Position numbers and translations under genes: made by a program. This document shows, piece after piece, positions 47,339 to 56,418 of a DNA stretch of 64,000 nucleotides (positions within the stretch are counted from its first letter, which is position 1; the number at the start of each line of letters is the position of its first letter). Location of the stretch: contig NZ_JAPDPI010000001.1 of assembly GCF_026013615.1 (NCBI RefSeq), forward strand, positions 124,001-188,000, in the 5' to 3' direction. The notes under the pieces are model-generated. The model saw only the letters and a program-made list of their open reading frames with translations. It was not told the DNA's origin and did no database searches. The DNA comes from Plebeiibacterium marinum. GTDB lineage: Bacteria; Bacteroidota; Bacteroidia; Bacteroidales; Marinilabiliaceae.

Positions 47339-49291
47339 TCAGTTTCTCACCACCCCTTGGCGAACCTCACTATCTTTTAAATATCTAAACCCTCCTATGT
47401 ACTGCTCGTGCAAAACCTGAGTAGACAGCATAGCCATCAGAGCCATATTATCAATTTCCGAGATAGTTGGACTTTTTCGCATTTTTGTCAACAAACTCCC
47501 AATACTTTCACTATTAAAAACCCCAATACTCTTAACTCTTGAGGAATTTAAAATATCATCTACAAATCCATTTTTATCATTTAGCAAAGCCTGTGCTATT
47601 GGAGCCCTATAAGCTTGCTTTGGCCTTTTTAAAACGGATTGCGGAATTACATCTTTCACAACTTCTTTTAAAAGAAATTTTTCATTTAAACCCTTTAGTT
47701 TAAACTCATCTGGCAAACTATTACAAAACTCAATAAGTCTATGATCTAAAAATGGATAACGTCCTTCAACGGAATTACCCATTGCAACCCTATCTCCTTG
47801 AGATGACAATAAATATCCCGACATAAAAATTGTTGACTCTATATATTGAGCTTTATTTAAAGGTGAATAAGCATCAATCCTGCTTTTGATCTGTGATTCA
47901 TATGAATCAACTAATTTCTCCCCATTGAGTAGGGATTTTACGTCTTCCGACAAATGGTTAACAATCCTACCAGTATTGTTCCATCTTAGCAAATGTGAAT
48001 AAGCCGGCGAATCCTTTTCCTGGAGTTTATATCCAAAGAATAACTTCAACATGCTATTACCTGCTCCCTGCATTTGGGGCATGTAAGGATATAATTTTTT
48101 AAGCAGCAGGGGCCTTATTTTTGAATTAGGTATTCTTGACCAAAAATGCCTGATAATAGTTTCTTTAAAGATATTGTACCCACCAAGCATCTCATCAGCG
48201 CCTTCTCCTGTAATAACTACCTTAATACCATTATCTCTCACCAACTTAGACAACCTATACATTGGAAAAGGAGCAGATCGAAGGACAGGAATCTCTGTAT
48301 GCCAGATAACTTTATCAAATAAATCAACCACATTGTCATTTTTAAATGACACAGAATGATGACGGGTGTTAAAATAATCTGCAACCTCTTTCTGGAAATC
48401 TGACTCATCAAAATCCTTTTCCTCAAATCCTATTGAAAAAGTATTTAGTGCCTCAGGAAACATCTGCTTAATAAATGCGGTAGTACTTGTGGAATCCAAA
48501 CCGCCACTTAAATATGCTGCAACCGGAACGTCTGCTCTCATCCTTAATGAAAGAGCATCTTTAAACAAGGTTCTAAATTCCCCTACAGCATCTTCTATGG
48601 TTAATGAAACCTTCTTATCAAAATTAAAATTCCAATAAGGTTTTATCTGCAATTGCCCATGGCTATACAAGGCATAATGACCTGGCGGGACTTCAAAAAC
48701 ATCTTCAAAAGCAGTATTAGGAGTTAAAGTAGTCCAGAAAGTATAAACCTGCCGCAATCCCCTATAATCGATTTTCCGTTCAACAGAAGGATGCTCGAAT
48801 ATTGCTTTAATCTCTGACCCATATACAAACTCACCTTTTTGCCGGGTATAATATAATGGCCTGATTCCCATTCTATCCCGAGCCAAAAACAACTCCTTTT
48901 TATGCGTATCCCATATTGAAAAAGCAAATTGTCCGTTTAATAAATTAAGACATGCTACCCCATACTCCTGATACATATGAACTACTACTTCAGTATCACA
49001 ATTGGTCCTAAAGACATGTCCTTTACTTTCTAAGTCCTTTTTAAGTTCCGGATAGTTAAAAACCTCACCGTTGTATGCAATCCAGAACCTCCCATCCGGA
49101 GTACATAAAGGCTGTTGCCCAGAAGCAAGGTCAATAATACTCAACCTCACATTACCAAAACATGCCTCATCAGATAAATACAGACCACACTCATCCGGTC
49201 CACGATGATGTATCCGAGTAAGCATTGCGTTTAAGGTTCGCTTTGCATCGGGGGTTATATGTTGGGAAATAAATCCGGCTATTCCGCACAT
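47339..49291 (-). CDS. asnB: AsnB-like glutamine-dependent amidotransferase
   Basis: A 650-aa two-domain enzyme. The N-terminal class II glutaminase begins MCGIAGF with nucleophile Cys2; the synthetase domain has PP-loop SGGLDST near 267. It makes an amide from a carboxylate with glutamine and ATP, classically asparagine. Homologues in surface-sugar and antibiotic clusters amidate other substrates. Beside an ACP gene, such a role is plausible here. Confidence 0.9.
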   Translation of the reverse strand: MCGIAGFISQHITPDAKRTLNAMLTRIHHRGPDECGLYLSDEACFGNVRLSIIDLASGQQPLCTPDGRFWIAYNGEVFNYPELKKDLESKGHVFRTNCDTEVVVHMYQEYGVACLNLLNGQFAFSIWDTHKKELFLARDRMGIRPLYYTRQKGEFVYGSEIKAIFEHPSVERKIDYRGLRQVYTFWTTLTPNTAFEDVFEVPPGHYALYSHGQLQIKPYWNFNFDKKVSLTIEDAVGEFRTLFKDALSLRMRADVPVAAYLSGGLDSTSTTAFIKQMFPEALNTFSIGFEEKDFDESDFQKEVADYFNTRHHSVSFKNDNVVDLFDKVIWHTEIPVLRSAPFPMYRLSKLVRDNGIKVVITGEGADEMLGGYNIFKETIIRHFWSRIPNSKIRPLLLKKLYPYMPQMQGAGNSMLKLFFGYKLQEKDSPAYSHLLRWNNTGRIVNHLSEDVKSLLNGEKLVDSYESQIKSRIDAYSPLNKAQYIESTIFMSGYLLSSQGDRVAMGNSVEGRYPFLDHRLIEFCNSLPDEFKLKGLNEKFLLKEVVKDVIPQSVLKRPKQAYRAPIAQALLNDKNGFVDDILNSSRVKSIGVFNSESIGSLLTKMRKSPTISEIDNMALMAMLSTQVLHEQYIGGFRYLKDSEVRQGVVRN

Positions 49292-49300
49292 TTAAAATAA

Positions 49301-49366
49301 GTCAATGGCCATTTGTCATTAGTTAACGAAAATCCTCACAATAACTAATGGCAAATGACTAATTCT
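49301..49366. repeat. Heptad-period inverted repeat locus 4 (word GTCATTA)
   Basis: The left arm (49301-49327; GCCATTT GTCATTA GTTA) and right arm (49341-49366) are inverted copies with 16 of 19 core positions identical. It lies between the ACP gene and asnB. Confidence 0.7.
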
Positions 49367-49379
49367 ACCCATGACATAA

Positions 49380-49616
49380 TTAAGCTGCCTGCTTTCTTAA
49401 AACAAAAGCAACAATTCTCTCTACTGATCCAAAATTCTCTTCCTGTAGATCCGAATCTTCGGCTACTACATTAAATTCACTCTCTAGAAAATTAATCAAT
49501 CCTAACAAACCCATAGAATCAAAAATTCCTTCATCAAATATTAATGTATCATCCTTAATAATTGATGGATCATTAAATGTAGTTTCTGCAATAAAATTTC
49601 TAATTTGATCTTTCAT
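49380..49616 (-). CDS. Acyl carrier protein
   Basis: A 78-aa acidic helical carrier. The phosphopantetheine site is DSMGL with Ser34 (GIFDSMGLLGLINFLE). It is distinct from the fatty-acid AcpP (usually LGADSLDxVEL). Lying upstream of asnB, nadE and the ligase gene on the same strand, it probably carries the acid activated by that ligase. Confidence 0.88.
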   Translation of the reverse strand: MKDQIRNFIAETTFNDPSIIKDDTLIFDEGIFDSMGLLGLINFLESEFNVVAEDSDLQEENFGSVERIVAFVLRKQAA

Positions 49617-49625
49617 ATTTTAATA

Positions 49626-49690
49626 AGTATCAAGTATTAAGTATTAAGTATCAAGATTATAAACCTATATACCTATCACTTAAAGGTTAC
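49626..49690. repeat. Heptad-period repeat locus 5 (word AGTATCA/AGTATTA)
   Basis: Four tandem 7-mers AGTATCA, AGTATTA, AGTATTA, AGTATCA at 49626-49653, with a weak inverse arm to about 49690 (TATACCTATCACTTAAAGG). It lies just upstream of the ACP gene start. Confidence 0.68.
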
Positions 49691-49802
49691 CAAATATATT
49701 CTAGTGATTTTAAATATAACACTTAGTAAGTTATGTCCTGAAATTCTTTGTTGAATACCAAGATATTATCGATAAACCGCATTTTTTTTTAGGCCAACAT
49801 CT

Positions 49803-51707
49803 TTATCTTTCAGGCATTACTTTATCGAGTGACACAAAACAGCTGTTTTGTGATTTAAATTCCGGAACTATATCCTTCATTCTTGAAACCAGAAGATGGT
49901 TACTCTCAATTTTCAATGCAAAGAGAAGATCATTTATACTACTATTGACTTCCTCATATTGATGCCTGCGGACTTTCCCGATCATAATTTTATCATGATG
50001 CGTAGGCAAAGTATTTTCTTTATTGGCAAGCAGCTCTTCATACAATTTCTCACCAGGCCGCAAACCGGTATAAGCGATTTCTATATCCTCCCCTAATTTT
50101 AGCCCAGAAAGACGAATCATTTCTTTTGCCAAATCATCAATCTTAACTGGTTCACCCATATCAAATACATATATCTCGCCCCCTTGTCCCATAAATCCGG
50201 CTTCTAAAACCAACTGACAAGCTTCCGGTATTGTCATAAAGTAACGGGTTATTTCTTTATGCGTTACAGTTAAAGGTCCTCCTCTTTCAATTTGTTTTTT
50301 AAACAATGGAACCACTGAGCCATTTGATCCCAATACATTTCCAAACCGGGTTGTTACAAATTGAGTCTGTATGTTATTTTGTTGAGACAGAGCCTGAACG
50401 TATATTTCACATATCCGTTTTGAAGCCCCCATAACATTAGTGGGATTCACTGCCTTATCTGTTGATACCATAACAAATTTCCCAACACCATACTCTATTG
50501 CTAAATCTGCCATCACTTTCACACCACCAACATTAACACGGATAGCTTCATAAGGGAATTGCTCCATTAAAGGAACATGTTTGTAGGCTGCCGCATGAAA
50601 AACAAGTTGCGGCTTATAAGTACCAAAAACCTCCTGCATTCTCTGAATATTTGTAACATCAGCCAGGATTACTTCAAACGGAGAATCAGTGTGTGCCAAC
50701 AACAATTCTTGCTGCAAGTCGTAGAGTGCCGATTCCGCCACATCCACCATTATAATCTTTTGCACCGGAAATCGCAACAACTGGCGTACAATTTCAGAAC
50801 CAATAGATCCAGCAGCCCCAGACACAAGTACGACCTTATTCTCCAGCCCACTCATAATTTCTAATAGGTTGAGTTTTATTTCATCCCGGCCTAAAATATC
50901 TTCAATACGAATATCCCTGATTTGCTTTTGGTTAGAAATACCATTAACCCAATTACCTACAGATGGCATCACCTTCAGTTTCCAACCAATATCTAAACAT
51001 GCTGCTGTGATTTCATGTTTGCGCTGTACCGAGATATGGTTAATTGCCAAAATCACAAGGTTCACTTGTTTCCCCCTGCTTAAGGTCATTGCCTTCTCCC
51101 AACTTATAACAGGTATGGAATGCAAAACCATATTCCACTTGGATGCATCATCATCTATAAACCCAACAACCCGGTATTGGTTATCTCTATCGTTCCTAAT
51201 GGCTTCCAAGGTTATCTGCCCCATTTCTCCAGCTCCGTAAACATATACATTTTGAGATGTATCCTTTTTTGTCAACGAGCTATAAGTCTCTTTCACTAAC
51301 ATCCTGAATGCAAAAGCAAGCATAGACGTCATTAAAAAATGGAAAACCAAGGCCAATCTAGGCGTAGAAATCCAACTATCTGACAATAAACCAACAAGTT
51401 CATTTATAAATAAAGAAGAACTAAATGCAACAAAGCATGCAACAATCAAATTCTTAAACTCACTATAATTACTATGCCTTACTACACCCTTAAAGGAACC
51501 AAAACTCAGAAATGAAACCAGGTATAAACTGGACACAATTGTACAGTTTAGAACCATTTCAGAGACTGAATAAGAAGGTAAATTGATATTTAATCTAAGA
51601 ACAAAAGCAATTACGAAAGAATTAATAACTATGCCAACATCGATAAACAATATCCACCAGGGAGAAACTATCCTTCCATTAAAAATATTCAACAATATAG
51701 ACTTCAT
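49803..51707 (-). CDS. WbpM/FlaA1/CapD-type membrane sugar-nucleotide 4,6-dehydratase
   Basis: A 634-aa protein. About four N-terminal membrane segments (to residue 130) are followed by a CoA-binding-like Rossmann domain (YVYGAGEMGQITLEAI) and a catalytic SDR domain (VSGAAGSIGSEIVRQLL). The active site reads MVSTDKAVNPTNVMGASK: the Ser-Met-Lys triad known for WbpM, replacing Ser-Tyr-Lys. It makes a 4-keto-6-deoxy UDP-sugar (probably from UDP-GlcNAc) for surface polysaccharide. Typical for O-antigen or exopolysaccharide loci. Confidence 0.92.
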   Translation of the reverse strand: MKSILLNIFNGRIVSPWWILFIDVGIVINSFVIAFVLRLNINLPSYSVSEMVLNCTIVSSLYLVSFLSFGSFKGVVRHSNYSEFKNLIVACFVAFSSSLFINELVGLLSDSWISTPRLALVFHFLMTSMLAFAFRMLVKETYSSLTKKDTSQNVYVYGAGEMGQITLEAIRNDRDNQYRVVGFIDDDASKWNMVLHSIPVISWEKAMTLSRGKQVNLVILAINHISVQRKHEITAACLDIGWKLKVMPSVGNWVNGISNQKQIRDIRIEDILGRDEIKLNLLEIMSGLENKVVLVSGAAGSIGSEIVRQLLRFPVQKIIMVDVAESALYDLQQELLLAHTDSPFEVILADVTNIQRMQEVFGTYKPQLVFHAAAYKHVPLMEQFPYEAIRVNVGGVKVMADLAIEYGVGKFVMVSTDKAVNPTNVMGASKRICEIYVQALSQQNNIQTQFVTTRFGNVLGSNGSVVPLFKKQIERGGPLTVTHKEITRYFMTIPEACQLVLEAGFMGQGGEIYVFDMGEPVKIDDLAKEMIRLSGLKLGEDIEIAYTGLRPGEKLYEELLANKENTLPTHHDKIMIGKVRRHQYEEVNSSINDLLFALKIESNHLLVSRMKDIVPEFKSQNSCFVSLDKVMPER

Positions 51708-51895
51708 AAACTCTACGTTTTTACTTATAACTTTTGTAAAATAAAAGTCTCTAAAAAATTACAAATAATGCAGGTTTTGCATTTCCTTAATTAAACAATT
51801 CATTTCTCCTTACAATTTAGCTTTTTTCCTTAATCCAAGGTCTTTTAATTTATAGAGAGCTTAATTTTTATGACGAACGATTGAATTCATGCCAT

Positions 51896-51927
51896 AAAAA
51901 AAGGAGTTAACCTTGTAACCCCTTTTT
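51896..51927 (-). terminator. Intrinsic terminator after the 51977-52771 lipoprotein gene
   Basis: In the minus-strand transcript a stem of about 10 bp (AAAGGGGTTA with TTAACTCCTTT, one G-U) is followed by a T tract (51902-51896). It lies about 50 nt after the lipoprotein stop. Confidence 0.7.
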
Positions 51928-51976
51928 AATTAATATAATTATTTCTATTTATCAATAAACTCTCACTAAATATTAC

Positions 51977-52771
51977 CTATTCATAAGAAACCACAAACTC
52001 CTCAAAATAGTCAGGGTAATTTCCATTTTCATCAACTTCAGGTCGCTTATCCTCAGGCAATTCAGGTATACTCTCAATAAAGGCAATATCATCATCACTT
52101 AATCCCAATCCCCTATCAGTTAAATTATGAACAATTACCTGAAATCTATTGACAATCTCTTCATAAGAAGGCCCAACCTGAGAACTTTTCAAATCATCAT
52201 TTCCAACAAGCATTTCATAATTCACCATTCGCCAGCCAATCCAATTTAAAAATTTCCACAAAATATCAGAACTTGTGACCCCTAAAATGGAGTATATCCC
52301 GGTCTGATCCGGAGTAGGATAAGTTAAATTTGCACAATATAGGTCAATCCTAATGGTTCTGGTCTCATTTGGTTGCAAACAAACCCAAACACACTGAACT
52401 TGCAATCCATGTTGAAAACCACCAGTTTTGCACTCCCACACCAATCCTTTTGGAAAAAAGACAGCCATAGGATAACTACGTGTGTTTAAAAGTGTTAGCT
52501 GAAGCTGAACCTGACTCCCACTACCATAACATGGGAGATAAAATAATTCTGTCCCTTTTAAATTGGCCTTACCAGACTCCGGAGAAGCTAGTCCCGTTAT
52601 ATCTTCAGTAATAAATATCCCATCTGGCAATTCGAACTTTTCTTTAACTTCTATATTACCTTTATTTTGCCCCAGACCAGAAATTCCACTCTCGACAGCT
52701 GTCGAATTGTCTTCACAAGAAGACAATCCAAAAATTAAAATTGATATTGCTAATATCCAAACTTTTCTCAT
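51977..52771 (-). CDS. Hypothetical lipoprotein
   Basis: A 264-aa protein with lipobox GLSSC (Cys19; start at 52771, not 52804). The mature part has a beta-rich middle with Cys in FYLPCYGSG, ECKTGG, CVWVCLQ, LYCANL and an acidic C-terminus. No family was recognised. Located with surface-glycan genes and ended by its own terminator; possibly a periplasmic or cell-surface protein. Confidence 0.8.
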   Translation of the reverse strand: MRKVWILAISILIFGLSSCEDNSTAVESGISGLGQNKGNIEVKEKFELPDGIFITEDITGLASPESGKANLKGTELFYLPCYGSGSQVQLQLTLLNTRSYPMAVFFPKGLVWECKTGGFQHGLQVQCVWVCLQPNETRTIRIDLYCANLTYPTPDQTGIYSILGVTSSDILWKFLNWIGWRMVNYEMLVGNDDLKSSQVGPSYEEIVNRFQVIVHNLTDRGLGLSDDDIAFIESIPELPEDKRPEVDENGNYPDYFEEFVVSYE

Positions 52772-52944
52772 CTCTTTATAATTTACATTTTCAACGGTAT
52801 ACAAAAGAACTCACCAATAGTATACTATTCTATATAAGGCAAGTATCTAAAAGATCGATTCTTACTTAATTATTCATTGCACAAATAACCTTCTATAAAA
52901 GATGAATGTCAATTCTTTTTTGATTAATCAATCAAAAATAATGA

Positions 52945-54189
52945 CTAATTAACAACAACCTTTGAAACTTTACTTCCTGATGAATTTTCAACAACAATAA
53001 AATACATCCCTGCAGCCAGGCCATCCGTATTTATATAACATTTATTTGATTTTAAAAACGTTTGAAACTCCTGCTTTCCATTAATGTTTAGCACTTTAAT
53101 TTTCTGAAGGCTCATTGTCCCTTCAATTTCCACACATATCTTATCTCCTGCCCTATAGACTATAGTTTTATCTTCACCTATTAAACCTTTTCCTTGACCT
53201 GTAGGAATCCCATCCCAACCTGCAATTCTTGCCAACATCCACCAAACTGCTTTTGCAATCCTTATTGTCCCTGCTTCACCAATATGACCTATTGTTTCAT
53301 CCCCAAGATTTGTTGGAGTAATAACTGGAAATTCATTGCCATTCCAGGAGGAGGTTGTCATACTTCCATCATCATCATAACAAAGGATATCTGCATAATC
53401 AAACAAAATCCGATTGGCATCGGACCTTACATACTCTCTAATATATTCCCATTTAAGATGTTGCTGATACATTGCCTCATTACTAAATCCAGGATTATCA
53501 ACAGGACCGGTAGTAAATATAACTTGAGTTGGAATATAATTAGATTCACAATATGAGATATACTCTTGCGTTGCTGTCAAATAACTATCCATACATAAAC
53601 TATTCCCTGTTGCATCAAAATCATCAGCACTTAAGCCCCATTGCTGTACTCCTCCAGGACTATTAACCAACTCACCATACCAATGATTCCCTGTTACAGG
53701 GTCGGTACCACTTGAAGCCGCCCCCCATGAAGCGTCCCAACACCATCCAAAACCTATAACACTAATTGGATTACTAATAGCACTACAATAAGATAATCCT
53801 GTTTTCACCTGATCAATAGCATCCTGACTAGTCCACCAATCCTCTTCACCAATCCAATACTCCCAACCAGTTGGTGTATCGTAATCTCCCCACATAGCAG
53901 AACTAACACGCAAATGCATATCTGTGTATGCTTCTGGATTGCCTGCTTCAGTAGCATTCACCTGAAAGGTTGCATCCAAGGCCTCCAAACTTTCCAAACC
54001 TCTGCGATATGCCCGGGAATGAGATTCTCCTCCCAAAACAAACCACATCTCCTTTACCTTCTCTATGTACTGATTAGGAATATTTTCATATTCGTCAACA
54101 ACATTATGGTCAGCAATAATTTGCCCCTGTAAAACAATTGATATTGGTGCAATGCAAACCAGCAAAAACAACTTCCTTAATTTTAACAT
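52945..54189 (-). CDS. Exported T9SS cargo protein with possible SGNH-like domain
   Basis: A 414-aa protein. It has a signal peptide (MLKLRKLFLLVCIAPISIVLQGQ; start at 54189), a central domain of about 300 residues with FVLGGESHSRAYRRGLE near the start, VIFTTGPVDNPG in the middle and GHIGEAGTIRIA near its end, and a C-terminal T9SS tail (KIKVLNINGKQEFQ ... AAGMYFIVVEN). GES and an H-x-G element would suit an SGNH-type hydrolase or acyltransferase, but this is tentative. Confidence 0.75.
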   Translation of the reverse strand: MLKLRKLFLLVCIAPISIVLQGQIIADHNVVDEYENIPNQYIEKVKEMWFVLGGESHSRAYRRGLESLEALDATFQVNATEAGNPEAYTDMHLRVSSAMWGDYDTPTGWEYWIGEEDWWTSQDAIDQVKTGLSYCSAISNPISVIGFGWCWDASWGAASSGTDPVTGNHWYGELVNSPGGVQQWGLSADDFDATGNSLCMDSYLTATQEYISYCESNYIPTQVIFTTGPVDNPGFSNEAMYQQHLKWEYIREYVRSDANRILFDYADILCYDDDGSMTTSSWNGNEFPVITPTNLGDETIGHIGEAGTIRIAKAVWWMLARIAGWDGIPTGQGKGLIGEDKTIVYRAGDKICVEIEGTMSLQKIKVLNINGKQEFQTFLKSNKCYINTDGLAAGMYFIVVENSSGSKVSKVVVN

Positions 54190-54484
54190 AGTTAAATAAT
54201 TGAATTCATAAAAATTAAAGAACTCAATATATCCAATAAAAAACAACATGTCAATACCTTTAAAAGAGTAGATCCTAAAAATCAAATTAATTTCCTTTAA
54301 AAAATATTTAATCCTATTATTGCATTAACCATTGAATTTGTCCCCTAATAACACATCTATTTTTCTTACACTATTGGCGATTATATCGTTGTTTATTAAA
54401 AAACAACATCAAATCACCTTGTATTTTATTATATTTGAAAAAAGCTCAATGAGTCTAAATCATTCACTTAACAATAAATAAACC

Positions 54485-55354
54485 ATGAATACACCAAAAA
54501 CAACACTTGCTTTCTTATTAATTTTATTCCTATTCTCGTGCTCAAAAAACGAAATTAAATATGATGAGAAAATTGTTCTTTTACATCATAGTACTGGACG
54601 TATAATTTACGAAGGAGGTAAGGATCAAACTTTTATATACAAAGCAGCCAGAAAAGTGAATTCCAAATTGGCGAACTTCATAAAGGGTAAACCTATGGTT
54701 CTAAAACAATTTGAAAACTACAACACAAAAAACGAGTACAAATATCAAATTGAAGAGAAAACTTTTCCTAAACTTTCTCCATATGGCTGGCAAAATTATC
54801 CATACGATTACTATAATATCTGGGTTAAAAATGGCAATAATGAGAATTACATGGAAGAGCCTACTTTAAGAACTTTGACTAAAGAGTACAAGACAATCAT
54901 AATCAAACACTGCTTTCCCGTATGTAACATTAAAGAGAACCTTGACTCTGCTGATATCAATTCTAAAACAAGAACTCTTGACAATTATAAGTTACAGTAT
55001 GATGCTTTAAAAAAATTATTTCACAAATATCCTAACAACAATTTTATTGTTTTCACTGGAGCTGCTCAAGTCAAATCACAAATAACAAAAGAAGAAGCAA
55101 TAAGAGCAAAACAATTTTTCGATTGGGTTGTAAACTCTTGGGACATAAAAGAAGATAACATTTATATCTGGGACTTATATTCACTCCAAACAGAAGATTC
55201 AATATATTTTAAAGAAGACTTTGCCAGATCAGAAACAGATTCGCATCCGAACAAAAAATTTGCAGAAAAAGCATCTAAATTACTATTTCAAAGAATATTG
55301 GACATTTTAAAAACAGGAGGAAAATCAACCTTAGTAACTGGAGAAAAATCTTAA
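54485..55354 (+). CDS. Exported lipoprotein, possible SGNH-like fold
   Basis: A 289-aa lipoprotein (lipobox LFSC, Cys19). A strand-loop IVLLHHSTGRIIYEG near the N-terminus, FIVFTGAAQVK in the middle and ETDSHPNKKFAEKAS near the C-terminus suggest an SGNH-like arrangement with a D-x-H element but an unusual first block. The preceding gap (54190-54484) has a TATATTTG -7 box at 54430-54437 without a matching -33. No family name can be given. Confidence 0.7.
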   Translation: MNTPKTTLAFLLILFLFSCSKNEIKYDEKIVLLHHSTGRIIYEGGKDQTFIYKAARKVNSKLANFIKGKPMVLKQFENYNTKNEYKYQIEEKTFPKLSPYGWQNYPYDYYNIWVKNGNNENYMEEPTLRTLTKEYKTIIIKHCFPVCNIKENLDSADINSKTRTLDNYKLQYDALKKLFHKYPNNNFIVFTGAAQVKSQITKEEAIRAKQFFDWVVNSWDIKEDNIYIWDLYSLQTEDSIYFKEDFARSETDSHPNKKFAEKASKLLFQRILDILKTGGKSTLVTGEKS

Positions 55355-55376
55355 TCCTATGAATAATCCCCTTCCT

Positions 55377-56417
55377 TTATTTATCATCTTTGTTTTGTGA
55401 ATATACAATATCTATTAACTGATCACCTACATACTTTTTAAAATGAACGTTATCGTAGAAGTTTGACTTCTCTTTAGAAAAGTGGTTTTGTCCGGAAAAA
55501 TCAAATACATTATCATCTCCAAAAACAGCTCTAATTTTCACCAAATCACTTTTATTAAAAACCTTTTGATAATAATTTGGCCCTATAATTATTTTATATT
55601 CAGTCCTATGCTCATCAAAAATACGCTTGATTTCTTTTAGTTTCTGAACATACTCCTCATTAAGCTGTGGAGATATATAATGCTCTTTTTCTAATCGATT
55701 TCTCACAAAACTTCCCGGTCTCCTTTTATAGTATCCTATAGAATCATTTCTTATTTCCTCTAAAATACCCACATTATAATATTCATTTGAAATATTATCA
55801 TAATAACACTCTTTCCAAACTAAATATGTCCCCATATAATCATGGAAATTTCCAGATAACTCATAATGAACCAAAGCCCTTAAAAAACGAACATTGACAA
55901 ACTGAGTAAAAGTCAGATAATGAAACATTAACGCAGAAGACGGAAACACTTTATAATGCTTCATAAATATAGGATTATCATTGATGAATTCATGAAAGCT
56001 ACCCTCTGTATCCAATACAATTATTGTATTTTTTATATCAGCACCACTTCTATGTATATATTTGATTTTTGACCAGATCCCATTAATATGTTCACCTGAT
56101 GCAATAAATGAATAAGGCTCATCTTCTTTACCCAAATATTCCCTCCAGGTTTTTGGACTGATATACAAAGCAGTAGAACCTCCAAAGATAAAAGAATCAT
56201 ATGATAAACTATCTGCATTCACCATATACTTTTTTGTAGAAATAAAATCCAAGTTTTTATGGATGTATGTATTCTTATTGAAATCCTTATACTCATACAA
56301 CACCATAAACGGATCCATAATCACATAAAGAAGAAGCAACACAAAAAAAGGAAGGCTAAACAGTAATACCCTTTTTAATTCTGACCACAATTCTGTTTTA
56401 CCTAATTTATTCTTCAT
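55377..56417 (-). CDS. AlgJ/DltD-like membrane-anchored SGNH partner of MBOAT
   Basis: About 346 aa. An N-terminal membrane segment (LLFSLPFFVLLLLYVIMDPF) is followed by an extracytoplasmic domain with SGNH block I DSFIFGGSTALYI, a VLDTEGSFHEF segment and C-terminal DNVHFKKYVGDQ (D-x-x-H). Such proteins finish the acyl transfer begun by an MBOAT. The start at 56417 follows the MBOAT stop by 1 nt (TGATATG), suggesting coupling; an ATG at 56453 would overlap by 35 nt. Confidence 0.82.
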   Translation of the reverse strand: MKNKLGKTELWSELKRVLLFSLPFFVLLLLYVIMDPFMVLYEYKDFNKNTYIHKNLDFISTKKYMVNADSLSYDSFIFGGSTALYISPKTWREYLGKEDEPYSFIASGEHINGIWSKIKYIHRSGADIKNTIIVLDTEGSFHEFINDNPIFMKHYKVFPSSALMFHYLTFTQFVNVRFLRALVHYELSGNFHDYMGTYLVWKECYYDNISNEYYNVGILEEIRNDSIGYYKRRPGSFVRNRLEKEHYISPQLNEEYVQKLKEIKRIFDEHRTEYKIIIGPNYYQKVFNKSDLVKIRAVFGDDNVFDFSGQNHFSKEKSNFYDNVHFKKYVGDQLIDIVYSQNKDDK

Positions 56418-56418
56418 A

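Noticed and set aside
52890-52945. Terminator at the AT-only stem TTTTTGATT/AATCAAAAA
   Set aside because: Stem has almost no GC and no separate U tract; too weak.
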